Assembly: GCA_017650925.1 (NCBI GenBank)
Contig: JAGCDY010000074.1
Coordinates: forward strand, 1 to 44,838
Length of the DNA: 44,838 nucleotides
Reading direction: 5' to 3'
DNA from: a bacterium
GTDB lineage: Bacteria > Auribacterota > UBA3054
The notes under the pieces were generated by a model that was given only the letters and a program-made list of their open reading frames with translations, was not told the origin of the DNA and did not search any database. Shown piece after piece: positions 1 to 7,953 of this stretch (position 1 is the stretch's first letter; each line of letters begins with the position of its first letter). Both the position numbers and the translations under genes were made by a program.

Positions 1-76
1 CATGTATAAAAGTTTCGAGGCCAGGGGCGACGACTTCGCCGACTGCGCCCGTAAGTTCTCTTCAACCGAAAATTAA
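1..76 (+). CDS. murD: UDP-N-acetylmuramoyl-L-alanine--D-glutamate ligase, C-terminal end only (partial)
   Basis: The frame open from the left edge encodes about 24 residues ending at TAA 74-76. It reads YKSFEARGDDFADCARKF just before the end. This matches the typical MurD C-terminus, where a Ser-Phe-Asp block is followed by an E-x-RG-D-x-F motif. MurD adds D-glutamate to UDP-MurNAc-L-Ala in the cytoplasm. Its position directly before ftsW-murG-murC supports the call, since murD-ftsW-murG-murC is the standard dcw order. Only the tail is visible, so the catalytic part cannot be checked. Confidence 0.72.
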   Translation, partial: MYKSFEARGDDFADCARKFSSTEN

Positions 77-100
77 CCAACCTTGAAAGAGAGGAACCAT

Positions 101-1123
101 ATGAACAAATCATTCTTAATCTTCCTGTTCACGGTAAGCCTGGTGGGCATCTTCTTCTTCGGCTGCGCCAAAGAGACGCCCCGCACAGACGTCACCCTTG
201 AACTGACTTCCCCGGATACCATCGAAGCGCTGGTGGAAAAAGACCTCAACACCATCGGCACCTCCTACCAGGACATCGACAATTTCCCCGAATCGACGCC
301 CGCCCAGGTGACCTACGTCGATTCTGTGGAAATGCAGAAACCCCTGAGAGTTTCGAACGACGATTCGCTCTACAAGGGCGAGGAGAGCATCGACGATTCC
401 GTAATAACTACCAGCAACGTCTCGCTCTGGGGCCCCGACACCGACAAGACGCTCGAGCCCCTGGGCCCGAGGGAGACCGTCTCCGTGGTTCCTCCCCCGA
501 CCGACGTGACGCCCATTGGCGAAACGAGTTCCTCGACCCAGATCACCCCGGTGGGCTCGGAGACTTCCTCCCAGGCCACGACGTCCTCCTTCTTGCAGCC
601 CAAGCCCGCGACTGAGACTTCGGTCGTCACCGCGCCTAACGCTGGTTACATCTATCAGGGCAACCAGGGATCCTCTTCCGGATACGTCGGCACGAGTGCC
701 GTCACTTCCGGCAACACCTACACCGTCCAGGCCGGCGACAACCTGATAAAGATAGCCCGCAAGTTCGGCGTCAAGGTCAACGACCTCTGCGAAGTCAACG
801 GCATTTCCCGCACCCAGATCCTGAAAGTCGGCCAGGTCCTCCAGATCCCCGGCGCCCAGGGCGGAACCGTTTCCAGCCAGCCTGCCCAGTCGAAGGAAGT
901 GAGCGCTTCCATCTCCTCGGTCGTGCAGCCCGCGAGCGCGAGCAGCGCCTCCAGTCAGACGGCCGCTCCCTCCGGAACGCAGAGCTACACCGTCCAGGCC
1001 GGCGACAGCTATTGGAAGCTCGCCAGACGCTTCAATTCCTCCGTCGAGGAACTGATGAGCCTGAACGGCACCAGCAGCGACAAGCTAAAGATCGGCCAGA
1101 CCATCATCGTCCCCAACCGTTGA
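101..1123 (+). CDS. Two-LysM peptidoglycan-binding lipoprotein (NlpD-position gene in dcw cluster)
   Basis: A 340-residue exported protein. The ATG at 101 is preferred over an in-frame TTG at 83 because GAGAGG lies just upstream. Residues 1-22 form a lipoprotein signal with Cys22 in a slightly atypical FFGC lipobox. A long Ser/Thr/Pro/Val-rich low-complexity linker follows. Two LysM domains lie at about residues 207-250 and 296-338, each starting YTVQAGD. LysM binds GlcNAc-containing peptidoglycan. No M23 peptidase domain is present, unlike typical NlpD or EnvC. The gene sits between murD and ftsW, the position occupied by nlpD in Chlamydiae, so a role in septal wall remodelling or in recruiting an amidase is inferred. 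Ser and Pro richness suggests a flexible tether from the outer membrane to the wall. Confidence 0.85.
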   Translation: MNKSFLIFLFTVSLVGIFFFGCAKETPRTDVTLELTSPDTIEALVEKDLNTIGTSYQDIDNFPESTPAQVTYVDSVEMQKPLRVSNDDSLYKGEESIDDSVITTSNVSLWGPDTDKTLEPLGPRETVSVVPPPTDVTPIGETSSSTQITPVGSETSSQATTSSFLQPKPATETSVVTAPNAGYIYQGNQGSSSGYVGTSAVTSGNTYTVQAGDNLIKIARKFGVKVNDLCEVNGISRTQILKVGQVLQIPGAQGGTVSSQPAQSKEVSASISSVVQPASASSASSQTAAPSGTQSYTVQAGDSYWKLARRFNSSVEELMSLNGTSSDKLKIGQTIIVPNR

Positions 1124-1135
1124 TATAAGGAAAAC

Positions 1136-2281
1136 TTGAAAGCCATTGACAAGATACTGCCCTGGGTGTTTTTCTGCCTCGTTCTCGCGCTCTGCAGTTT
1201 CGGAGCGCTGATGGTGTATTCGTCCAGCGTTTACGTTGCCGAAAGGATCTATTCCGGCAACCAGTATTACTACTTCAAAAGAGAAGTGATGTGGCTTATC
1301 ATGGGATTCGGGGCCATGGCGCTGATGTACAAGATCCCTCTGGATCTTTTGGAGCGCCTGGCCCCCATAATCTACCTAACTTCCCTGCTGTTTTTGATCA
1401 TGGTGTTCTCGCCCTTGGGCGTGACTGTGAACGGCGCCAGGCGCTGGCTGAACTTCGGTTTCCTGAGGTTCCAGCCTTCCGAGGCGCTGAAGTACTCCAT
1501 GATCCTCGTGCTGGCCTGGTGGTATGAGCGCGTGAAAAGGGACGCCGGCTCTTTTGTCAAGGGCGCCCTCATCCCGGCTCTCATCATGGGGCTCGGCCTC
1601 GCCCTGGCCCTGGCCGGTAGAGACCTCGGCACGCCTCTTCTGATCGCCGTTGTCGGAGGAGCGGTCTGTTTCGCGGCCGGCATGCGTATCCAGTACATCG
1701 CCGCGGGCGCCGTCTGCGTGGCTGGCCTCGGCTACTATTACATCACGCACGAACAGTACCGCATAAAAAGGATACTGGCTTTCCTCGATCCGATGGACGA
1801 TCCTCTGGGCACCGGATACCAGAACCTCCAGGCCCTGATGGCCATCTGTTCCGGAAAGATCTCCGGGCTCGGCATCGGCAATTCCCTTATGAAGATGGAA
1901 TATCTGCCGGAAGCCCACACCGACTTCATCTACGCCGTCATAGGCGAGGAACTCGGCTTCTGCGGAACCGTGGCCGTGATCGCGGCCTTTTTCCTCCTGC
2001 TTCTCGTTATGTGGCGCCTTGTTTCCAAAATAGACGATACCTTCTGCCGCCTCACCGCTTTCGGCATAACGCTGGTGATAGGCGGACAGGCCATCGCCAA
2101 CATGGGCGTCGTCACCGCCATGTTCCCCAACAAGGGCATGGGTCTACCATTCATCAGCTACGGCGGCTCTTCGCTTCTTTTCCTTCTGGGGGCCTGCGGC
2201 CTCTTCCTGAACATGGTGAAGAACAAACCCAAAGCGCAAGTCGCCAGGCGCAGCGTCGTTTCCCGCACATCAGCCAAATGA
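1136..2281 (+). CDS. ftsW: FtsW, SEDS-family septal peptidoglycan glycosyltransferase
   Basis: A 381-residue polytopic membrane protein of the FtsW/RodA/SpoVE (SEDS) family, which polymerises lipid II at the septum together with a class B PBP. Visible hallmarks are the NGARRWLNFG block at about residue 99 followed by FQPSE, a DFIYAVIGEELGF block at about 263, and the C-terminal PFISYGGSSL block. About ten hydrophobic segments are evident. The start is TTG at 1136 with AAGG a few bases upstream; the next in-frame ATG would remove the first membrane segment. The stop overlaps the murG start as ATGA. FtsW is favoured over RodA because of the dcw context. Confidence 0.95.
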   Translation: MKAIDKILPWVFFCLVLALCSFGALMVYSSSVYVAERIYSGNQYYYFKREVMWLIMGFGAMALMYKIPLDLLERLAPIIYLTSLLFLIMVFSPLGVTVNGARRWLNFGFLRFQPSEALKYSMILVLAWWYERVKRDAGSFVKGALIPALIMGLGLALALAGRDLGTPLLIAVVGGAVCFAAGMRIQYIAAGAVCVAGLGYYYITHEQYRIKRILAFLDPMDDPLGTGYQNLQALMAICSGKISGLGIGNSLMKMEYLPEAHTDFIYAVIGEELGFCGTVAVIAAFFLLLLVMWRLVSKIDDTFCRLTAFGITLVIGGQAIANMGVVTAMFPNKGMGLPFISYGGSSLLFLLGACGLFLNMVKNKPKAQVARRSVVSRTSAK

Positions 2282-3393
2282 AAGAACTGAAAAAGATATT
2301 GGTTAGCGGCGGCGGGACCGGCGGGCACATCATGCCGGCCATAGCGCTCTGCGAGGAAGTGAGGGAGCGTTTTCCCGAGGCCGAGATACATTTCGCCGGC
2401 CGCGGAGACTCCATGGAGGAACGCCTGGCCAAAAAGCACGGCCTTACGTTCCACCGAGTCCCCTCCTCCCCCAAAGGGCGCGGCTTAAGGATAATCAGAA
2501 ATTTCTTCGTGAACATCGCGGGCTTTTTCAAAAGCCTCGCGCTGATCATGAAATTGAAACCCCAAGCGGTGGCGGCCTTCGGCGGCTACACCAGCGCCCC
2601 GCTTCTGACCGCCGCCAAGCTTCTCGGCAAAAACGCCGTCATCCACGAATCGAACGCCATTCCCGGCCGCGTCACAAGGCTTCTGGCAAAGTTTGGCGTC
2701 AGGGTCGCCTGCGGGCTGGATTCCGATCATCCCGTAATGCTGAAGCTAAAAAAAGGGATCAAAAAGGAAACAAGTTTCGCGATAACCGGAAATCCTCTTA
2801 GGAAAGCTTTCTCCGAACCGGCCAACGATCTTTCAAAAGAACTTCCCGGATATGACGAAAGCAAGCCCCTGCTTTTGGTCTTCGGCGGCTCCCAGGGCGC
2901 GCACAACATAAACATGCTCCTGGCCCGCTCTCTCTCGAAACTAAAAGACTCCTGCCCCTCTTTGCAGGTAGCCCATCTCTGCGGGGAAAACGACATCGGG
3001 ACCCTGAAGCCGGCTTATGAAAACGTCAAGCTGACCTACTGGCTCTTCCCCTTCTTCGACGATATCGCTTCCCTTATGAAAAAGTCCGACCTTTGCGTGG
3101 CCAGGTCCGGCGCCCTTTCCGTCACCGAGATCTGCGCCTCAAAGCTTCCGGCCGTGCTGATCCCTCTGCCGTTCGCGGCCGACAATCACCAGCTGGCGAA
3201 CGCGAGAGTCCTGGAAAAGGCCGGAGCGGCCATTATAAGGGAGGAAAAGGACCTGACGGCCTCCAACCTCTCCGAGACCATATTTACGCTTTTAAATGAC
3301 GAAAACAGGCGTTCGTCCATGGCGGAAGCCGGCGAGAAAGTTTTCATAAAGGACGCTCCCTTTGAACTCTTGAAATTCATCATGGCGGTATGA
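2278..3393 (+). CDS. murG: MurG, UDP-GlcNAc:lipid I N-acetylglucosaminyltransferase
   Basis: A 371-residue GT28 enzyme that transfers GlcNAc to lipid I to give lipid II on the inner face of the cytoplasmic membrane. The N-terminal glycine-rich GGGTGGH loop is at residues 11-17. A second glycine loop, FGGSQGA, starts at about 202. The C-terminal donor-site motif ARSGALSVTE and the DNHQLANA block are present. The ATG at 2278 overlaps the ftsW stop (ATGA). The frame is open further upstream to 2011, but that part lies inside ftsW and carries no MurG sequence. The stop overlaps the murC start in the same way, implying translational coupling. Confidence 0.96.
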   Translation: MKELKKILVSGGGTGGHIMPAIALCEEVRERFPEAEIHFAGRGDSMEERLAKKHGLTFHRVPSSPKGRGLRIIRNFFVNIAGFFKSLALIMKLKPQAVAAFGGYTSAPLLTAAKLLGKNAVIHESNAIPGRVTRLLAKFGVRVACGLDSDHPVMLKLKKGIKKETSFAITGNPLRKAFSEPANDLSKELPGYDESKPLLLVFGGSQGAHNINMLLARSLSKLKDSCPSLQVAHLCGENDIGTLKPAYENVKLTYWLFPFFDDIASLMKKSDLCVARSGALSVTEICASKLPAVLIPLPFAADNHQLANARVLEKAGAAIIREEKDLTASNLSETIFTLLNDENRRSSMAEAGEKVFIKDAPFELLKFIMAV

Positions 3394-4781
3394 GAGACGG
3401 CGACAGATTAAGCTTTTATTTCTGCGGCATCGCAGGCTGCGGCATGGATCCCCTGGCTCGCTTCATGGCTAGGGACGGATACTCCGTCCGCGGCAGCGAT
3501 ATCAAGGAGTCGCCGGAATTGGAGAAACTGCGTTCCGAAGGCATCGAGTGCTTCGCCTGTCAGGACGGGACCAAACTCAAAGAGGGCGATGTCTTCGTCT
3601 ACAGCAGCGCCATCCACGACGACAATCCCGACATGATGAGGGCCAAGGAACTTAACCTCACGATGCTTCACCGCTCCGAACTTCTGTCCCAGGTCGCCGC
3701 GCGCCACAAAGCCGTTACGGTAGCGGGAATGCACGGAAAGACGACGGTCTCTTCTTTGATCGCCTTCCTTATGGCGGAAGGCGGGCTCGATCCCAGCGCC
3801 GTGATAGGCGGCTTCGTTCCGGCCTTCAACGGAAACTTCAGGAAAGGGGCGAGCGATTATCTCGTCCTGGAAGCCGACGAGAGCGACGGCACCTTCGTAA
3901 GATACGCCTCCACTGTCGCGGTGCTCCTCAACATCGACGCCGACCACCTCGACCATTACAAGGACATAAACGAAATAGAGAAAGCCTTCGCGGTCTACGT
4001 GAACAACATCGTTCCCGGAGGAACGCTCGTCTACAATTGCGAGGACGAGATCTGCTGCCGCCTCGCGAAGAACGCCAGGCCGGACATAAGGAAAGTAAAA
4101 TGCGCCATAGGCGCCCTTGCTTTGGACAAAGCCGATTACATCGGCATCGACATCGCGCTCTCCGACCTTTCCTCGACCTTTACGTTCCTCAAAAACGGCG
4201 AAGCGAAAAAATCGTTCCCCGTGATCTGCCCGCTCCCCGGCAGCCACAACGTTTTCAACGCCGTCATCTCCCTGGCCTGCGCCGAAGTTTGCGGCGCCGA
4301 TCCGGAGGAAGCGAGCCATAGCCTTCCCAAATTCAAAAACGCCCGCAGGCGCTTCGAGCTGCTGGGAAAGTGGCACGGCGCCGAGATCATTGACGATTAC
4401 GCCCATCATCCGAAAGAAATTGAAGCGCTGCTAAGATCCGCCTCAAGACTTGAGGGCGAGCTTACGGTCGTTTTCCAGCCGCACCGTTTCTCCAGGACGG
4501 AGAAACTCCTGCCGGAATTTGCCGAAGTTCTCTCGAAAGCTCCCAACCTCATACTGACGGACGTTTACAGCGCGGGCGAAAGCAAGAACAAAATCGGCGG
4601 ACACGAACTCTATGAAGCCGTGCTCGCCGTGGGAGGACAGGCGGAATGGGCCGACGCTCCCAGTGACATTCCGGCCATTCTGCTAAAGAGAAGCGCGAAC
4701 TGGAAATTCCCCCATACCCTACTTTTCACGGGCGCGGGAGCGCTTTCCGGCCTCGCTCACGAAATGCTTAAAAACCAATAG
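3390..4781 (+). CDS. murC: MurC, UDP-N-acetylmuramate--L-alanine ligase
   Basis: A 463-residue Mur ligase that adds L-alanine to UDP-MurNAc. The Rossmann-like N-terminus has the GIAGCGM motif near residues 13-19. The ATP P-loop reads GMHGKTT at 113-119, the central domain has the EADESDGTF block, and the C-terminal domain carries DDYAHHP at about 335-341. The length is normal for a stand-alone MurC, so there is no Ddl fusion as found in Chlamydiae. The start overlaps the murG stop (ATGA). FtsQ begins only 7 bases after the stop, so murB and ddl are not inserted here. Confidence 0.96.
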   Translation: MRDGDRLSFYFCGIAGCGMDPLARFMARDGYSVRGSDIKESPELEKLRSEGIECFACQDGTKLKEGDVFVYSSAIHDDNPDMMRAKELNLTMLHRSELLSQVAARHKAVTVAGMHGKTTVSSLIAFLMAEGGLDPSAVIGGFVPAFNGNFRKGASDYLVLEADESDGTFVRYASTVAVLLNIDADHLDHYKDINEIEKAFAVYVNNIVPGGTLVYNCEDEICCRLAKNARPDIRKVKCAIGALALDKADYIGIDIALSDLSSTFTFLKNGEAKKSFPVICPLPGSHNVFNAVISLACAEVCGADPEEASHSLPKFKNARRRFELLGKWHGAEIIDDYAHHPKEIEALLRSASRLEGELTVVFQPHRFSRTEKLLPEFAEVLSKAPNLILTDVYSAGESKNKIGGHELYEAVLAVGGQAEWADAPSDIPAILLKRSANWKFPHTLLFTGAGALSGLAHEMLKNQ

Positions 4782-4788
4782 AGGGATT

Positions 4789-5592
4789 ATGTATACAACG
4801 AAAAACCAAAGGGTCGCCAGCCGCCCGGAAGTGACAAGAGCAAGGCTGAAAGGCATCGCCGGCAAGATCATCAAGACGCTCGTAATAATAGGAGCCGTCC
4901 TGGGCACGCTGTACGGGATCTGCAAGGCGGGGGAAAAGTTCCTCATGTCTGACGATTTCATGATCAAAAGCGTCGTCGTGAAGGGCAACTATTCCGTGAG
5001 CAAAGAGGCCATCGTGAGGGCCGGCGGTCTTTACGCCAACATGAACATCTACTTTTTGGAGACTGAAAGGATCAAGCAGGGCATCCTCCGCCATCCCGAC
5101 ATCGAGAAAGCCGAGATCGAACGCGAGATACCGACCAACCTCATAATCCGCGTCAAGGAAAGGGAGACGGTGGTGCTTCTGAAAACGCCCAAGGGCAGGA
5201 CTCTTCCCATGGACCGCCACGGGCACATCCTAAGCGACAACAAGCTTGAGAACACCGCCGGCCTCCCGATCGTCATGACCGACAATGAGATCGGCCTGCC
5301 CGGCCACAAATGCCAGGACAAAAAAGTCCTGTCCGCCATAAGCTACCTCATGGTCATACGCCACGCTCCCGAAAGAAATTTCCTGAAGATAAAAACGGTC
5401 GACACGAGGCAGAAAGACGCGCTCGTTTTCAAGACCGCTTCCATCGAAGAGATACTGTTTAGCGAAGAGTATTCCAGCGACGAGGTCGCCAAGATTTTTG
5501 AAGTGGTCAAGAATCTGCGCGAGACCGGCCGCGTAGCAGCTAAAATCGACGCCCGCTACGAAGACGTGGCGGTCGTTTGCAAATACCTATAG
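4789..5592 (+). CDS. ftsQ: FtsQ/DivIB-type division protein with POTRA domain
   Basis: A 267-residue bitopic membrane protein. A basic cytoplasmic N-terminus is followed by one membrane anchor at about residues 28-44 and a POTRA domain at about 59-126, containing VVVKGNYSVSKEAI and the downstream VKERE strand typical of FtsQ. FtsQ links the cytoplasmic FtsA/FtsZ ring to FtsB/FtsL and the septal synthase. The ATG at 4789 has a good GAGGG ribosome site. Family identity rests on the single anchor, POTRA domain and position directly before ftsA; overall sequence conservation in this family is low. Confidence 0.88.
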   Translation: MYTTKNQRVASRPEVTRARLKGIAGKIIKTLVIIGAVLGTLYGICKAGEKFLMSDDFMIKSVVVKGNYSVSKEAIVRAGGLYANMNIYFLETERIKQGILRHPDIEKAEIEREIPTNLIIRVKERETVVLLKTPKGRTLPMDRHGHILSDNKLENTAGLPIVMTDNEIGLPGHKCQDKKVLSAISYLMVIRHAPERNFLKIKTVDTRQKDALVFKTASIEEILFSEEYSSDEVAKIFEVVKNLRETGRVAAKIDARYEDVAVVCKYL

Positions 5593-5597
5593 CGATT

Positions 5598-6830
5598 ATG
5601 GCAAAAGACAAGATCTATTCGGCCATAGACCTCGGGTCCCAGACTATCAGGGCGGCCATAGGCCGTCTTAATGAGGACGGGTCCCTGGAGGTCATAGGCT
5701 ACGGAACCGCCTCTTCCGAAGGCATCATAAAAGGGCGCGTGGAAGACGCGAACGCCGCCCAGGAAGCGATCAAGAAAGCCGTGCTGGCCGCGGAAAACGA
5801 CGTGAAGACCAGACTCCCCTACCAGATGCAGGAAGTCATCACGAGCGTGACGGGATCGATAATCTCGGGCGAGCAGGACGGCACCACCGTATCCAACAAC
5901 ATGAGGGACGGCAAGATCACGGAAAAGCTGCTCTTCGAGATCGACGGCCTTTTTGAGGAACGCTTCACCCACAAGGACCGCAAGCCGATCCACATCTACG
6001 TGACGGAATACAACGTTGACAACGTCAGGGAAACGAGCCAGGCCAGCGTCCTGGAAATGCAGGGCGAGAAGATCGGCGCCAAGGGCTTCGGCATCCTGGG
6101 CGATTCCGCCATACTTGACAAAATTGCCGGAACGCTGAACAACGCCGGGCACACGGTCGAGATCTTCTGCTTCGACGTGGTGGCGGACGGCTATTCCGTT
6201 CTGACCCCCGAACAGAGGCAGATCGGTTCGCTTGTGATCAACGCCGGCGCCGGCAGCACCGATTTCGCGTTCTGGAAAAACGGCATCGTCCAGTTCATCG
6301 GAAGCTTCCCGGTGGGCGGCGACCACGTGACGAACGACCTGGCGCTGGGCCTCAACATGCCCTTCAAGGCGGCCGAGGATCTGAAGTGCCAGTACGACAA
6401 GAACGAAACGGAAGTCAGAGTAGGCGGCAAGCTCTACAAGACCCGCTCGGTCGACACCATCGTGCAGGCCAGGACGGAGGAGACCGTCCGCTACATAGCC
6501 GACAAGATCAAGCAGAACGGCATGCTGAGCCAGATCCAGGGCGGCATTTTCCTGACCGGCAACGCGGCCAAATCGAGCTTCATAACCTATATGCGCAGGG
6601 AGTTCTCATCGCTGGAAGTCCGCAACGCCTATCCGATCATTCCGGCGGAACCTGACAACTCTGATCCTAGTGACACCGGCCGGTTGTATTCCCCCTACTA
6701 CGGAAACAAATTCCAGACCGACGCGGGCTCCTCGACCATTCTCGGCATGCTTGTCTACGCCGCCAAGGAAGACATACATTCCTCTAAAAAAAGCTCCTCC
6801 GGGATCTTCAAATTCTTCAATCTGCTATGA
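5598..6830 (+). CDS. ftsA: FtsA, actin-like Z-ring membrane tether (altered nucleotide motifs)
   Basis: A 410-residue actin-fold protein that anchors FtsZ filaments to the membrane. The phosphate-1 motif DLGSQTIRAAIG begins at residue 11. The phosphate-2 motif reads NAGAGSTD at about 215-222, where FtsA and actin relatives normally have D-x-G-x-G-T-T-D, so the leading Asp is Asn. The adenosine motif is LTGNAA at about 319-324 rather than the usual TGGGA. The C-terminal amphipathic membrane helix is retained (SGIFKFFNLL). The ATG at 5598 is chosen over a TTG inside ftsQ at 5577. The stop overlaps the ftsZ start. Identity is secure; ATP turnover may be changed. Confidence 0.93.
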   Translation: MAKDKIYSAIDLGSQTIRAAIGRLNEDGSLEVIGYGTASSEGIIKGRVEDANAAQEAIKKAVLAAENDVKTRLPYQMQEVITSVTGSIISGEQDGTTVSNNMRDGKITEKLLFEIDGLFEERFTHKDRKPIHIYVTEYNVDNVRETSQASVLEMQGEKIGAKGFGILGDSAILDKIAGTLNNAGHTVEIFCFDVVADGYSVLTPEQRQIGSLVINAGAGSTDFAFWKNGIVQFIGSFPVGGDHVTNDLALGLNMPFKAAEDLKCQYDKNETEVRVGGKLYKTRSVDTIVQARTEETVRYIADKIKQNGMLSQIQGGIFLTGNAAKSSFITYMRREFSSLEVRNAYPIIPAEPDNSDPSDTGRLYSPYYGNKFQTDAGSSTILGMLVYAAKEDIHSSKKSSSGIFKFFNLL

Positions 6831-7951
6831 AAGACAACCAACTTCTGATAAAAGTCATAGGCGTCGGCGGCTGCGGCTGCAACACCGTTTCCAACATTGA
6901 GAAACAGTATTCCGAGATCCTCGGCCCCAACTTCGAATTCTACGGAGTCGACACCGACTTCATAAGCCTGGCGAACCAGGGCGTCTCCAACAAGGTGCAG
7001 ATCGGCACGCTCGGCATCGGGACGGCCAAGGATCCCATGAAGGGAGCGGAAGCCGCCCAGAAGAGCATTCAGCAAATAAAAGAGATGATCCAGGGCGTGG
7101 ACATTGCCATACTGTGCGCCGGATTAAGCGGCGGCACGGGTTCGGGCGCCACGGGCGTCATCGCCCAGGCGGCCGCCGGAAATCCGGGTTGCGTAGTGAT
7201 GGCTTCGGTCACTCTCCCCTTCTACTACGACGACCAGAAAAAGCAGGAGGCAGCGAAAGCCGCCCTCAGGAACATCAAGGAAGTCGTGCCGGTAGTATTG
7301 CCCGTGCAGAACGGCGTCGGCATAGAGGACGAGAACGTCCCCTTCCTGGAAGTTTTGAGAGCCACAGACAGGAACGTCATCTCGCTCCTTGAGATGATCA
7401 AGGTGATAACCGGCTCCACCAGCACAGAGAGCTTGGATTTCAGCGAATTTTTAAGCGTGGCCTCCACGCCCGGCAACGCCATGATCGGCATCGGCGAGGC
7501 GGACGGCGAACAGGCCGTCTCCGTCGCCATAAGCCTGGCCCGCGCTCCCAAAAACATGTCGTACGGCGACTACTCCCTGAAAGACGCCTCCAAGCTCGCG
7601 CTTATGATAATGGGCAACGGCGGGATCTCCTACAAGCAGATAAAGGACGCGAGGACCACGCTGCAAAACGAGATCGGCTACCAGACGGAAGTGTTCAACG
7701 GCCTTTACGTCGACAATTCACTCGAGAAAGTGAAAGTCATAATGTTCGCCACCGGCATGAACGATCCGAAGGAAATCTCCGCGCCGAGCTTTCAGACGGA
7801 AATGACTGTCGCCGGTCCCGGCGACCAGGTGGAAATGGGCTTCCTTTCGGCGGACGAAGGCTACTTCAAGGGAACGGCCCCCGCTTACTTTGAGAACATC
7901 AACTACGACAGGCCGACTTTCCTTAGAAAAAATCTCAGGATCGAGCAGTAA
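6827..7951 (+). CDS. ftsZ: FtsZ, tubulin-like division GTPase (divergent)
   Basis: A 374-residue FtsZ that polymerises into the division ring. The N-terminal nucleotide motif reads GVGGCGCN at about 12-19. The G-box reads SGGTGSG at 101-107 instead of the usual GGGTGTG. The T7 catalytic loop reads SLDFSEF at 202-208 where most FtsZ have N-x-D-F-A-D, so Asn becomes Ser and the second Asp becomes Glu (E207). A linker of about 45 residues leads to a recognisable C-terminal peptide, DRPTFLRKN at 361-369, the expected FtsA-binding site. The start overlaps the ftsA stop (ATGA). This is a real but unusual FtsZ; a plasmid TubZ or bacterial tubulin is excluded by the dcw position and the C-terminal peptide. 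Confidence 0.94.
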   Translation: MKDNQLLIKVIGVGGCGCNTVSNIEKQYSEILGPNFEFYGVDTDFISLANQGVSNKVQIGTLGIGTAKDPMKGAEAAQKSIQQIKEMIQGVDIAILCAGLSGGTGSGATGVIAQAAAGNPGCVVMASVTLPFYYDDQKKQEAAKAALRNIKEVVPVVLPVQNGVGIEDENVPFLEVLRATDRNVISLLEMIKVITGSTSTESLDFSEFLSVASTPGNAMIGIGEADGEQAVSVAISLARAPKNMSYGDYSLKDASKLALMIMGNGGISYKQIKDARTTLQNEIGYQTEVFNGLYVDNSLEKVKVIMFATGMNDPKEISAPSFQTEMTVAGPGDQVEMGFLSADEGYFKGTAPAYFENINYDRPTFLRKNLRIEQ

Positions 7952-7953
7952 GA

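Noticed and set aside
2011-2277. Longer N-terminus for MurG
   Set aside because: This part is out-of-frame reading of ftsW, has Arg/His-rich junk composition, and MurG begins exactly at the ATGA overlap.
3408-4409. Long minus-strand open frame (333 codons) opposite murC
   Set aside because: It lies wholly inside murC, has no family motifs, and is rich in residues expected from antisense reading of GC-rich codons.
6827-7951. Bacterial tubulin (BtubA/B) or TubZ instead of FtsZ
   Set aside because: The gene sits directly after ftsA, has FtsZ length, and ends in a recognisable FtsZ C-terminal peptide, despite tubulin-like residues in two loops.
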